A DNA stretch of 64,000 nucleotides from Trichobilharzia regenti (Eukaryota; Platyhelminthes; Trematoda; Strigeidida; Schistosomatidae), in the NCBI GenBank assembly GCA_944472135.2, contig OX235265.1, forward strand, positions 57,547,112-57,611,111, given 5' to 3'. The translations under genes and the position numbers were made by a program. Every line of letters begins with the position of its first letter. The first letter of the stretch is position 1. The notes under the pieces are model-generated. The model saw nothing but the letters and a program-made list of their open reading frames with translations, did no database searches and was not told the origin of the DNA. Shown piece after piece: positions 59,101-64,000 of the stretch.

Positions 59101-59179
59101 GAGTATTACTTTTCGGATTAGACTGTCTTTCGCAGTTCATTTCTAAAGAATCACACTTAAATAATCCAGTATCACTATT
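25755..59179 (-). CDS. SEC23IP: SEC23IP/DDHD2-type phospholipase A1 (12 coding exons)
   Basis: Exons, 5' to 3' on the minus strand: 59179-58865, 53057-52748, 48337-48019, 46059-45894, 39518-39208, 36551-36257, 31931-30753, 29914-29757, 28713-28552, 28399-28165, 27331-26704, 26155-25755. All are bounded by GT and AG, phases match throughout, and the sum is 4,479 nt (1,492 residues; 1,479 from ATG 59140). Order: Ser/Pro-rich N-terminus, WWE domain, lipase core (VHGIG, then GHSLG nucleophile), long Asn/Ser/Thr-rich insert, DDHD domain ([24 protein letters not shown]...DT), proline-rich tail. The family hydrolyses phosphatidic acid and other lipids on ER-exit sites, Golgi or lipid droplets; SEC23IP binds the COPII coat. 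The long N-terminus favours SEC23IP over DDHD2. No clear SAM domain is seen. The 5' end is uncertain because the first exon is open upstream of the ATG to an AG. Confidence 0.9.
26704..27331 (-). CDS. DDHD gene, exon 11
   Basis: 628 nt, acceptor ACAATAG, donor GTGAGT. The first 45 codons finish the DDHD domain ([25 protein letters not shown]), including the final conserved His and Asp-Thr. The rest is a proline-rich linker with an 8-Pro run. Confidence 0.88.
28165..28399 (-). CDS. DDHD gene, exon 10
   Basis: 235 nt, acceptor ATATACAG, donor GTGTGT. An acidic linker ([17 protein letters not shown]) and then the DDHD signature GRRMDYVLQ at the 3' end. Confidence 0.88.
28552..28713 (-). CDS. 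DDHD gene, exon 9
   Basis: 162 nt, donor GTGAGT. Asn/Ser-rich linker within the DDHD region. The acceptor (TTTACAAG at 28714) is chosen because it alone fits the phase; the border is less certain than the others. Confidence 0.65.
28795..29120 (+). mobile_element. RTE-type LINE 3' fragment in intron 8
   Basis: Degenerate plus-strand frames recall the RTE C-terminus: [14 protein letters not shown], then a broken PRD...NQWL...NRxxW block. Antisense to the host gene. Confidence 0.55.
29757..29914 (-). CDS. DDHD gene, exon 8
   Basis: 158 nt, acceptor CTCTTCAG, donor GTAGGT. Encodes the conserved [18 protein letters not shown] and SLHEFALAH segments of the DDHD domain. Confidence 0.9.
30040..30480 (+). 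mobile_element. Penelope-like element fragment (GIY-YIG end) in intron 7
   Basis: Plus-strand frames match the C-terminus of Penelope-like proteins: broken KINCNKCEKYYTGQS-like text, then [26 protein letters not shown] and [20 protein letters not shown]. The nuclease part is shifted and interrupted, so inactive. Confidence 0.7.
30753..31931 (-). CDS. DDHD gene, exon 7 (lipase nucleophile and insert)
   Basis: 1,179 nt, phase 0 both sides; acceptor TGTATTCAG, donor GTAAGT. Begins [19 protein letters not shown] with the GHSLG nucleophile elbow, and ends with the DDHD start ([34 protein letters not shown]). Between them lies a 230-residue Ser/Thr/Asn-rich stretch where relatives have a SAM domain. 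Only a short helical piece ([20 protein letters not shown]) might be a remnant. Confidence 0.9.
32170..32400 (+). repeat. tRNA-derived SINE, second family
   Basis: CACGTAACCTGAAGGTCCTG followed by GGTTTGAGATCTC resembles a pol III B box. Shares CAGCACTCCATGGATTCTAATAGTTT-like and GATCTAACTTCAAATCAATCA-like blocks with 46218-46440. Confidence 0.55.
32619..35276 (+). CDS. CR1-like LINE ORF2: endonuclease/RT, 5'-truncated but open
   Basis: 885 codons without a stop, antisense to the host gene in intron 6. Endonuclease: [13 protein letters not shown] (about residue 36), [14 protein letters not shown] (about 155), NSDHCIV (about 205). [22 protein letters not shown] (about 465), [26 protein letters not shown] and catalytic YADD (about 630). 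The first endonuclease strand and a start ATG are missing, so the copy begins inside the endonuclease. A 3' untranslated region follows to an AATAAA (35658-35663) and a TTATG tail. It differs clearly from the LINE at 3690-13390. Confidence 0.88.
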   Translation: MVKITCVCQLGYKLSKKNVSYSNDFHWYHNTAIIALQETWLHELYDDNLISLKDFILFRQDRQCCNKKNGGGVATFIHSKWSVSNNVCFTFSNDFIDCITVKCRPKHLQPHKQFYITNMYISPSCSPSDLSNFADEFTMFAAANFDNSLSVITGDFNTSDCSFLEALGHTNIVKFPTRLDKTLDLVFTNDEGVYETRRRSPIHNSDHCIVRVLPKIYSKTHIKIFSHLSTKAQERCYTSDNLLNLRCMLKDTNWDLFYESTLDDSITNIMDYLKFCLDICCPKQTLFKRLDRFSSPRLKQLRRQKEMLYKCKDKLGLKKINAQIKSEIKNLNAIYNQTLLSCKSPNSMWKLFNEITGKSKRCNVFPSCDVNALNLSFLRSPSTITTSNVTNLVADNFQDFNTLDVLKCLKTLKPSHSLGPDSIPAYVLKQCADALCSPLTNILNASFSENVVPVPWKDIKIVPVPKPGNSKNVKFRPIAITSPFLKLMEKLVLLKLEPSLKSFEDPKQFAYRQGRSTLDAAAVLHNSIISSLDKGAKYVRCTFLDFTSAFDSVPRSLLLNKLSMTQTESWVTNWLHSYFSNRMQYTVYKGQSSSAVLTEAGVPQGAVLSPLLFSFFLHDLPSSNDINFVKYADDLTVSLPVKCQSDCSKLNGFLSEISQWSKENGLTLNPSKCQTVNFTLRHKSDLNKLVSTHEVCNIDGSEIETKSEIKYLGVTLSSDLSWSSHILTISKKIYRLTFYIKKLRHSGVTQPLLLQFVNSRILPIILYCSPLVFPGLLKKDYTLLRRMLKVVSRVSSLPLSQLVNILVDRHMDSCEKWAKSILSDSQHPLHSQLSPCISSGKTRSLYRKLYARTSKYKNSSIPYLARVLCDKECIRHETFNLLNSQ
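35277..35665 (+). other. 3' untranslated region of the intron-6 LINE
   Basis: Follows the RT stop, T-rich, with AATAAA at 35658-35663 just before the TTATG tail. Confidence 0.7.
35666..35685 (+). repeat. (TTATG)4 tail of the intron-6 LINE
   Basis: Four TTATG units end the element. Short tandem tails instead of poly(A) are usual for CR1/RTE-type LINEs. Confidence 0.8.
35836..35984. repeat. Perfect 58-bp inverted repeat with 33-base spacer
   Basis: The arms 35836-35893 and 35927-35984 are exact reverse complements. The spacer and right arm contain CTGAAGA, GTCGTC/GACGAC arms and GAAA in that order. No ORF. Confidence 0.93.
36257..36551 (-). CDS. DDHD gene, exon 6
   Basis: 295 nt, acceptor TCTCTTCAG, donor GTAAAT. 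Encodes the conserved [35 protein letters not shown] and [17 protein letters not shown] segments that precede the GHSLG exon. Confidence 0.92.
38135..38189. repeat. (AT)n microsatellite
   Basis: About 27 uninterrupted AT units in intron 5. Confidence 0.9.
39208..39518 (-). CDS. DDHD gene, exon 5
   Basis: 311 nt, acceptor TTTATCAG, donor GTAAGT. Contains [19 protein letters not shown], the oxyanion-side strand of the PA-PLA1 lipase fold, and ECVNDMR. Confidence 0.92.
39985..40175 (+). repeat. tRNA-headed SINE-like repeat
   Basis: GGTCTGGGGTTCGAGCCCGC has a B-box-like core, followed by GCCGACGCACACC, an ending shared with the other SINE heads here. The body differs. Confidence 0.5.
41712..45315 (+). 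mobile_element. RTE-type LINE, long but degenerate, with tRNA-like 5' end
   Basis: The head at 41712-41785 has a B-box-like GGTTCGATCCC and GCCGACGCA. Then comes a 5' untranslated region and broken frames: [16 protein letters not shown] (endonuclease start near 42080), ILMGGMNAR (near 42500), [25 protein letters not shown] (RT, near 43820) and a FADD region restarting at 44455. The C-terminus lies at 44700-45200 (KWRWIGHTLR-like), with an ATT-repeat tail near 45305. Many stops: a dead copy. A SINE interrupts it at 44222-44452. Confidence 0.78.
44222..44452 (+). repeat. tRNA-derived SINE inserted in the RTE copy
   Basis: The head (GGTGGCATAGCGGTTAGGAC as A-box region, GGGGTTCGATCCCC as T-arm/B box) folds roughly like a tRNA ending CCGACGCA. 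The body ends GGCCCTATGTTCTACTGGGA and a poly(A) run. It lies just before the RTE FADD motif, splitting the RT. Confidence 0.75.
45495..45720 (+). repeat. Diverged copy of the same SINE
   Basis: GGCCGACGCACTACTGAACC after a worn B box, then GGAAGTTTGGATGTGACATC and ACAGAAACATCAAAGCGTAA, matching the order of the 44222 copy. Confidence 0.6.
45894..46059 (-). CDS. DDHD gene, exon 4
   Basis: 166 nt, acceptor TTGTTTCAG, donor GTAAGT. Encodes [20 protein letters not shown] and [10 protein letters not shown], the segment linking WWE to lipase. Confidence 0.92.
46218..46440 (+). repeat. tRNA-derived SINE, second family
   Basis: CCCGTAACCTGAAGTTCCTG then AGTTCGGTC, with CCATGCTTTTTAATAGTT and GGAATCAATCA shared with 32170-32400. 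Confidence 0.55.
48019..48337 (-). CDS. DDHD gene, exon 3 (WWE domain)
   Basis: 319 nt, acceptor CCTTCCAG, donor [26 protein letters not shown], then [26 protein letters not shown] and [17 protein letters not shown]. This is a complete WWE domain with its paired Trp/Glu pattern, as in SEC23IP and DDHD2. Confidence 0.93.
48975..49283 (+). repeat. Solo LTR of the gypsy family
   Basis: 309 bp in intron 2, element-sense on the plus strand (TGTGGTGAGAG...GTTGTTACA), flanked by GTAT on both sides (48971-48974, 49284-49287). Diverged from the LTRs at 5027 and 9208. Confidence 0.88.
49815..49930 (-). mobile_element. Worn RTE 3' fragment
   Basis: The minus strand reads a decayed form of the RTE end ([15 protein letters not shown]...YIHSL). 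Low information. Confidence 0.4.
50423..50736 (-). repeat. Solo LTR of the gypsy family
   Basis: 314 bp, TGTAACGACAG...CTCACTACA, flanked by ATAC on both sides (50419-50422, 50737-50740). Opposite orientation to the one at 48975. Confidence 0.9.
51480..52260 (-). mobile_element. RTE-type LINE RT fragment
   Basis: The minus strand read from 52260 down gives RT text: [23 protein letters not shown], [29 protein letters not shown] (near 51910), then a worn YLxSYTSF and the C-terminal block near 51500. Several stops and shifts. Confidence 0.65.
52505..52600 (+). repeat. tRNA-like head, probable SINE
   Basis: GGTGGTTCATTGGCTTAGGC then CCAGGTTCGACTTCGC, resembling A and B boxes. Body not matched to other copies. 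Confidence 0.4.
52748..53057 (-). CDS. DDHD gene, exon 2
   Basis: 310 nt, acceptor GAAATAAAG (weak pyrimidine tract), donor GTGAGT. Ser/Pro/Thr-rich, with no folded domain visible. The phase fits exons 1 and 3. In SEC23IP the equivalent N-terminal region binds SEC23. Confidence 0.75.
54088..54660. mobile_element. Foldback/MITE-like element with ~92-bp inverted ends
   Basis: The left end TATAATAAAGTTTTTTTTTG...GCTTTAT (54088-54180) is the inverse of the right end AAAGCTATTAGC...CTTTATTATA (54569-54660). Arms differ at several positions. No transposase ORF. A further arm copy is at 58307-58438. Confidence 0.7.
54785..55017 (+). repeat. tRNA-derived SINE
   Basis: GTGGCACAGCGGATAGGACG and GGGGTTCGATACCCTGCCGA, body and tail as in 44222-44452 (CTTGAGGCCCTGTGTTCCAC), ending in an A-rich run. 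Confidence 0.78.
55530..55630 (-). repeat. tRNA-like repeat head, antisense
   Basis: The minus strand reads GGTCTAGGTGCTTAAGTTCA and GTGTTCGAATCCCACTCC (B box). Probable SINE of another family. Confidence 0.4.
56178..56968. repeat. Large foldback: ~330-bp inverted arms, 126-base spacer
   Basis: The arms 56178-56511 and 56638-56968 are near-exact reverse complements. As a result both strands encode the same short peptide ([20 protein letters not shown] and on to QCHTSV). The spacer is 56512-56637. No transposase or RT. Confidence 0.88.
58307..58438. repeat. Single arm of the foldback family at 54088
   Basis: Shares TGCTGAGATTTTGTAAATTC, AAGCTATTAGCATTAAATAG and GTCAGTAAAA...CAATATCG with 54527-54660, and ends CCCTTATTATA. 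The second arm is absent. Confidence 0.7.
58865..59179 (-). CDS. DDHD gene, exon 1 as found (5' border uncertain)
   Basis: 315 nt, donor GTAAGT, phase 0. ATG at 59140; the frame is open upstream to a possible acceptor GAAGCCAG at 59180. Ser/Pro-rich, with [11 protein letters not shown] and DTKSPPPSI. If the AG is used, further 5' exons lie beyond; none was found to 64000. Confidence 0.6.
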
Positions 59180-59584
59180 CTGGCTTCAAACAATCAACCG
59201 ATTCTACGAGGTTAAAACTGCCAACGTAGGTTAACGTCAATTTGAACTTTTGGTTAAGCTCAAGGTTATCTGAACCACGACCTAGTGCCTAGTTAAACGT
59301 TTTTCTAGTTACATTTTACAATTCGCTCTTATGTGTGCCCGATTATCTTCTCCTTCGTTTTTTATTGCTCCTGATCTATTTTTTTCCAAGCTGTTGTCTC
59401 TGAGAGGTAGTTCTGTGGACACGAAATGAGCTGAAGTTCTCAATACGTGGTATTGAGAAGAAATTCGAAACCTTAAAAAACCAAGGCAAACTCTCTAAGT
59501 ATGCTTGAAGGACTAAGAGATTTTCCACCAAAGTTTCAAAATCTATCTCTCACTCGTCAAATTTTGCTGAATAACGTTATTTAT

Positions 59585-60175
59585 TAATATTATTCCCTTA
59601 GGTTCCAAGTTTAACATTGAGCTTCAATAACACATCTCCACATTGCTCTATTTTCTGCAGTCCTCTTCAGCTGGGTTCACTATTTCCAATAATCTCTCAT
59701 CTCCTCCTCGTCTCACGATCTCCTCCATGTCACCCACTCACTGATGACCCACCCGTCTCCCTTCATTCGGATGCCACTCGAAAGATGGCCTTCTTTGGGC
59801 ACGATGTTATTCTACGACCTCAGTAGTGTGTGCCTGATCCATCTCCATTTTCTCCTACATACTTGTTATACAATCGGCTATTGGTTGGTTTGTTCCCAGC
59901 CAGAGTTTATTGTTGCTAATTCTTCCTGGCTGACCAGCCATCTGATGTTCAGTATGGAGCTAGCGAAGGTGGCAGCTGTTGATAAGAGTCTGAAACTGGC
60001 TGTTGGACATGCTTTTCGTGACACGCAGTGCAAGTTTCTGAGCAGAATAGAAGAAGTGACTGACTGACCTCATGCTGGTGTTGAAAATCCGAATCTTGTC
60101 CTCTATGCTGTGTGAGTGCAGAAGATTTCCAAACTGGTTTCAGATTGATGAAGGCGTGTCTTACCATTTTGGTTC
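59585..60175 (-). mobile_element. RTE 3' fragment, inverted relative of 44730-45310
   Basis: The plus strand from 59590 repeats, reversed, the 3' end of the RTE copy at 44730-45310 with few differences. The minus strand holds the RTE C-terminus and the ATT-like tail at 59585. 5'-truncated. Confidence 0.85.
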
Positions 60176-60641
60176 TGGTTTTGCAACAGTCATGAGAAGT
60201 AACTACTTTTTAGCCTAGCAGTCAAGTAAACAGCGTTGAAACAATATTATTAAGGTAGAGATATTTTTATACATTGAATCCATATAAAGCATATAACACT
60301 GCAACAATTGGCACAAATATATGTATTAAATCCAATGAGATATAAGATTTCAATTTACGACAATTCCTTTCCGAACACAAAAGTGGCAGAAAAACACATG
60401 TGCATTCATTATTTTTATCTTTTTATTTATTACATGATAGCTCCAGTACGCATAGAAGATTCTAGTGGCATTTGTAGGTGATTTCCATACGCTGATTGCA
60501 TTTTTGATCAGATAGTAGTCTTTTACACACGAAAATAGGCTGCATTGATATCCTGAGACTCGAAGTCTTCAAAAAATGATACTTTGCCGAAAGTTGCCGG
60601 TTCTACATAAAGCAGGCTATTCGTGAAGACGATGTTACCCG

Positions 60642-61271
60642 GTGACAGTAAACAATAGGTATTGCAAATTGATGGTGTTCATAATTTTGTTGCAAGTTTT
60701 TCATAGATGTTTAATACAAGTAATACAACGACTAGTTGTGCTACGCACTACCATTCATGCTCGAGTGGAAGGGACGTTGGCAACTATATTCATCATAATT
60801 ATGATGATCGAACCTGAAGTCGATCATATTTCTGAATTAGTAGATCCTATAAGTGGAACTCGTACAAATTATATCAAAGGATTATCGGTAAATCTGAAAA
60901 ATCATTACAATAGTAAATGGTCCCCGATATGGTTTGATATGATACACTGCCACTTGGATTTTTTGTACCCACATTGGTTTTATATGTCTACAGATACTCA
61001 TGTGAGAACCTGGGACCAGTTTTTAAAGCACCTTAGAGATATATACCCTGTATAATTCTCTTTTGTTACATGTATGCCTTATAAAAACTTTTTTCTAAAC
61101 AGATGCCAATCTTCAACTGGAAGAATATTATTGGTAGATGCAAGATCGTTTGGCCTTGTTGTCTATTTGTTTACTGTTCTCCATTACGTTCCGACTAACC
61201 CATATTGCTCATTATGGAGATATTTTGACGCAGTCCACCTGAAACACCGAAAATTGCAACCAACATGGTAA
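60642..61271 (+). CDS. Unidentified open frames, possible two-exon gene piece
   Basis: One frame of 137 codons (60642-61055) has a hydrophobic first half (LMVFIILLQVFHRCLI; GTLATIFIIIMMI) and a Trp/His/Tyr-rich end (WFDMIHCHLDFLYPHWFYM). A second (61103-61271) begins after a good acceptor TTCTAAACAG and has LLVDARSFGLVVYLF. A GTATAA donor near 61050 would give a 53-bp intron, but the phase does not join the two longest frames. No family recognised, so function unknown. Confidence 0.25.
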
Positions 61272-61739
61272 GGGTGTGTCATGGTCGGACCACATGACGC
61301 GGACACCAACATGACTGGTCAGGAAGTGAGAATTTTTATCAGTCCATAAAACATTTAACACAATTGTATTAAAACCTGTTGGTAAAAAAATTTACCAGCC
61401 AACGTTGTGTTGGATAAGTTAGACCGTTTATTGAGCTCAGATGATAATCGAATAAATTTGGTCACTACAATTACTGACTTCTAGTTTGCTATTTCTTCTT
61501 CAGTTTGCTCTGTCTACACCATTTAAGAAAATGAGAAAACGCCTACTTAGAAAATGTCATCAATTGGGGGCATAAGCCAGTTAACACCATAGTAATGTGC
61601 GACACTGGGCAGTTGCAACAACAATCTCGACTGTTTGAGTTTAGATATACTACTATTATTATTATTGGATAATTGGATGTTGATTTAAATACCTCTGGTT
61701 GTATGCAAAAGCTTATCCATCAGTCAATATGTTGCAAGC

Positions 61740-62335
61740 GCGTCGGTGCCTGAATGTTAGAATGTCCGTCACACACTCATGTCGTTCGGTATAAGATCAT
61801 CAGGCAACGCATTCTTTTAGCTCCACCACCCGGTGATAAGACGGGAAAGAGGGAAGGTCGACCATGAAGTTAGCAACCACATCCCCAGTCAATGTAGTTG
61901 AAGACTGGACGATCAATTTATGGTTGTTTGCTCAAACCCAACCTCTCCATAATTTTCGCGGGTGATCAATCTGCCAGTCATCGTCTCATCGGTTGCTGTT
62001 CAGAAAGAACCTAGAAAAAACTACCAGAAGTAATATTGTGATTTATTGTTGTAATATTTGTTCTTAGACCTTAGTTTATTATGCTGCTTATATGTTGGTG
62101 TAGGAATAAAGAATTCCCGAGTTGCCAATCTGTGTTCTGGTTTTCGTGTCCGTTAGTACTAAGCGTTTCTGAAAGGCTTCGAGGGACAGCGAGAGGCCCG
62201 GTGTAGCAAGAGCTGAGCATTAATGGTTTTCGAGACGTGACTGACATCCCCTAAACATAAGCACTGCTGCTATCAAAACTACTAAGCCCTGACTTGAAGC
62301 CCTATTTTCCACCAGGAAGGTAGAGGAATAAAAAA
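61740..62335 (+). repeat. SINE split by a solo LTR
   Basis: The left part to 61886 (GGGAAAGAGGGAAGGTCGAC, AGTTAGCAACCACATCCCC) and the right part from 62247 (TAAACATAAGCACTGCTG, AAGCCCTATTTTCCACCAGG) together match 44222-44452. The interruption is the LTR at 61887-62246. Confidence 0.78.
61887..62246 (+). repeat. Solo LTR of the older LTR family
   Basis: About 360 bp matching 2015-2384, ending CTGACA; flanked by TCCCC (61882-61886 and 62247-62251). The first base differs (A for T). Confidence 0.88.
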
Positions 62336-63265
62336 TGAGACTCTGTCGTTTTAAGTGATCTTCATCATATAAGTCCGCACAGAATTCCACCTGTTTAAGT
62401 TGCCTTACTCCATGTAGCACACACTGTTAGAGAAAAAAGATGCCGAATGAAAATCTTATTAGTACAAATGTGAGGGGGAACGAATAACTACAGGGAAGCA
62501 TATAAGAGTTAACTAGATCTGTGAAATTTCACAGAGTAATTATACCTGTGCTATTATTAACGATTTGAAGTCCTATCTGTAATGGTCAATGGAAGTGACC
62601 GCTTAAGGTCTCATGAAATAACGGTAGGTTTTCCTGTGACTAAATCCAACTCTTGTTTATGTAAACATATTTGGCTTGATACTGCACATCGAGGGCAGAT
62701 ATGGTGCGGCATGCACCCTATGTGTTCGAGTCTCATTGACTAACTCGTCTTACATCTGTGATAAAACACAAGAAGTCTTTTTATATCTCCCACCTTCAAA
62801 GGCAATATCTCGCAGACTGTCCTCTGGTGGGTCGCTAAAGCCAGTTACAGACAATTCTGTTAATACAAGCATGATGAAATTAAACTGAAGTAAGGACTAC
62901 AGTTGCAGAAATGAGCCTTGTATTACATTCGCCTTGAAAGCATGATTATTTCTTGATAATTTGCTTCCGCATTCGGTGATTAGAATGCATTGTGTAGGAT
63001 TTATGAAACTCACAAACTGGCCCAATTCTTTTTTCAGAAATCCAAGTTGGTGTTTCCTCCATAAATTGTGAAGTGGATATCATGGTTGTGTTAACTCAGT
63101 AAGTGGTGAACTACTGGCTACGCAAGCGACAATGCTGGCAATTACGAACCATTATTTCAGCTTGACTGTACAATTCAGTAACTGTTAACTGAACGGCAAA
63201 CGAACATCAAATGTATAAAAGAAGTCAATAGGTTTTAGAAAAACATAAACAACTTTGGTTTCGCT
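62336..63265. other. Unassigned interval
   Basis: Short frames only; no repeat shared with the rest of the window was noticed. Confidence 0.4.
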
Positions 63266-63562
63266 ATGAAGCTTCCATGTCAAATGCATTATTCCTGGAA
63301 GCGGAAGGTTTTCCATTCCTCCCGCTTAACTTCATACGAAGAATTTTGTGAAGTAATTCCCGAAGTTTTACAAATAAACTACTCAGTGGAGAGAAAGCAA
63401 CTACATCAAAATCATCCATGTGAGCTAGAAATCTGCTCCATTACATCTTATTCTTACGAGCGGAACACGTTTATTTCTGTTCAAAAGTGGGAAGACCTCG
63501 CCAAAAGGCAAGGATCCACCAGAATACAATTATTCTTTCCCCATGAGTGCGTCAGCGATTAA
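63266..63562 (+). CDS. Unidentified 98-codon open frame, possible exon
   Basis: ATG 63266, stop at 63560-63562. Mixed charged/hydrophobic composition like a folded domain (SRLTSYEEFCEVIPEVLQIN; FISVQKWEDLAKRQGSTRI), with no low-complexity bias. No family recognised. The remainder to 64000 is A-rich in broken frames and may be LINE remnant. Confidence 0.25.
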   Translation: MKLPCQMHYSWKRKVFHSSRLTSYEEFCEVIPEVLQINYSVERKQLHQNHPCELEICSITSYSYERNTFISVQKWEDLAKRQGSTRIQLFFPHECVSD

Positions 63563-64000
63563 ATCCTACCACCTAGTGTCAGATACAAACTTCCAATCAA
63601 CTGCTCAGTGGGATGGAAAGTGGTCGAATAATGTGAGAGATGAATGGTCAAATTGATGATTGCAGGTGCACAAAAAGAAAAACTATGGGAAACCCTTAAC
63701 CAGGAACATCTGTCGACGCTGATTACTAAGATTAGAAGACACAGAGAACAAAGACAGAAAGTTCCCTAAATCAAGCTAGCCTAAAACACAAATCAACAAC
63801 CAAAAAAAGCATCTATTGACTGCGAGGTCAACCTATCAAAACAACCACGCCGAACAATAGTACTGATGGTCAAACAGAAAACACAACACACAAAACTCAA
63901 CCCATCAAAAAGCTAAAAGTTGGCACTACGTAGTCATTCTACCATCTGACAAAGGAAGAACGACAGTAGTCAGGGACAGAGAAAGAATACGCCAAGAAAG

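Overview
The window looks like nuclear DNA of a parasitic flatworm, most likely a blood fluke (Schistosomatidae). The evidence is AT-rich DNA, small GT-AG exons, a 31-bp micro-intron, and dense fluke-type retroelements (RTE, CR1-like, Penelope-like, LTR elements and tRNA-headed SINEs). The species assignment is inference. There are no prokaryotic operons, rRNA genes or CRISPR arrays.

Positions 1-17,400 are a nested retroelement stack. A Penelope-like element (PLE) on the minus strand is split into 569-2014 and 16539-about 17360. The gap holds an old LTR element (LTRs 2015-2384 and 16208-16538) with a DUF1759-type gag. Inside that lies a CR1-like LINE (ORF1 from 3792, ORF2 9806-13102). ORF1 of this LINE is interrupted by a young gypsy element, 5027-9549, whose two 342-bp LTRs look identical and are flanked by the 4-bp duplication CTAG. 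Removing the gypsy element and one CTAG leaves ORF1 in frame.

Positions 20,096-22,847 hold a three-exon plus-strand gene for a folate-receptor-family protein, with a signal peptide and a GPI-type tail.

Positions 25,755-59,179 hold one large minus-strand gene for a SEC23IP/DDHD2-type phospholipase A1. I traced 12 coding exons whose phases agree at every junction, totalling 4,479 nt. They encode a Ser/Pro-rich N-terminus, a WWE domain, the lipase region with GHSLG, a DDHD domain and a proline-rich C-terminus. Its introns are filled with retroelements: a LINE with an intact RT ORF, a degenerate RTE carrying a SINE inside it, two solo LTRs of the gypsy family, PLE and RTE fragments, SINEs and large foldbacks.

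Positions 59,200-64,000 hold an inverted RTE 3' fragment, a SINE split by a solo LTR of the older family (5-bp duplication TCCCC), and two unidentified plus-strand open frames that may be exons.

Only the folate-receptor-like and DDHD genes look like host genes. Both give proteins that would act at membranes, one at the cell surface and one on the early secretory pathway, but nothing here suggests they work together. All comparisons were made by eye; nothing was searched against a database.
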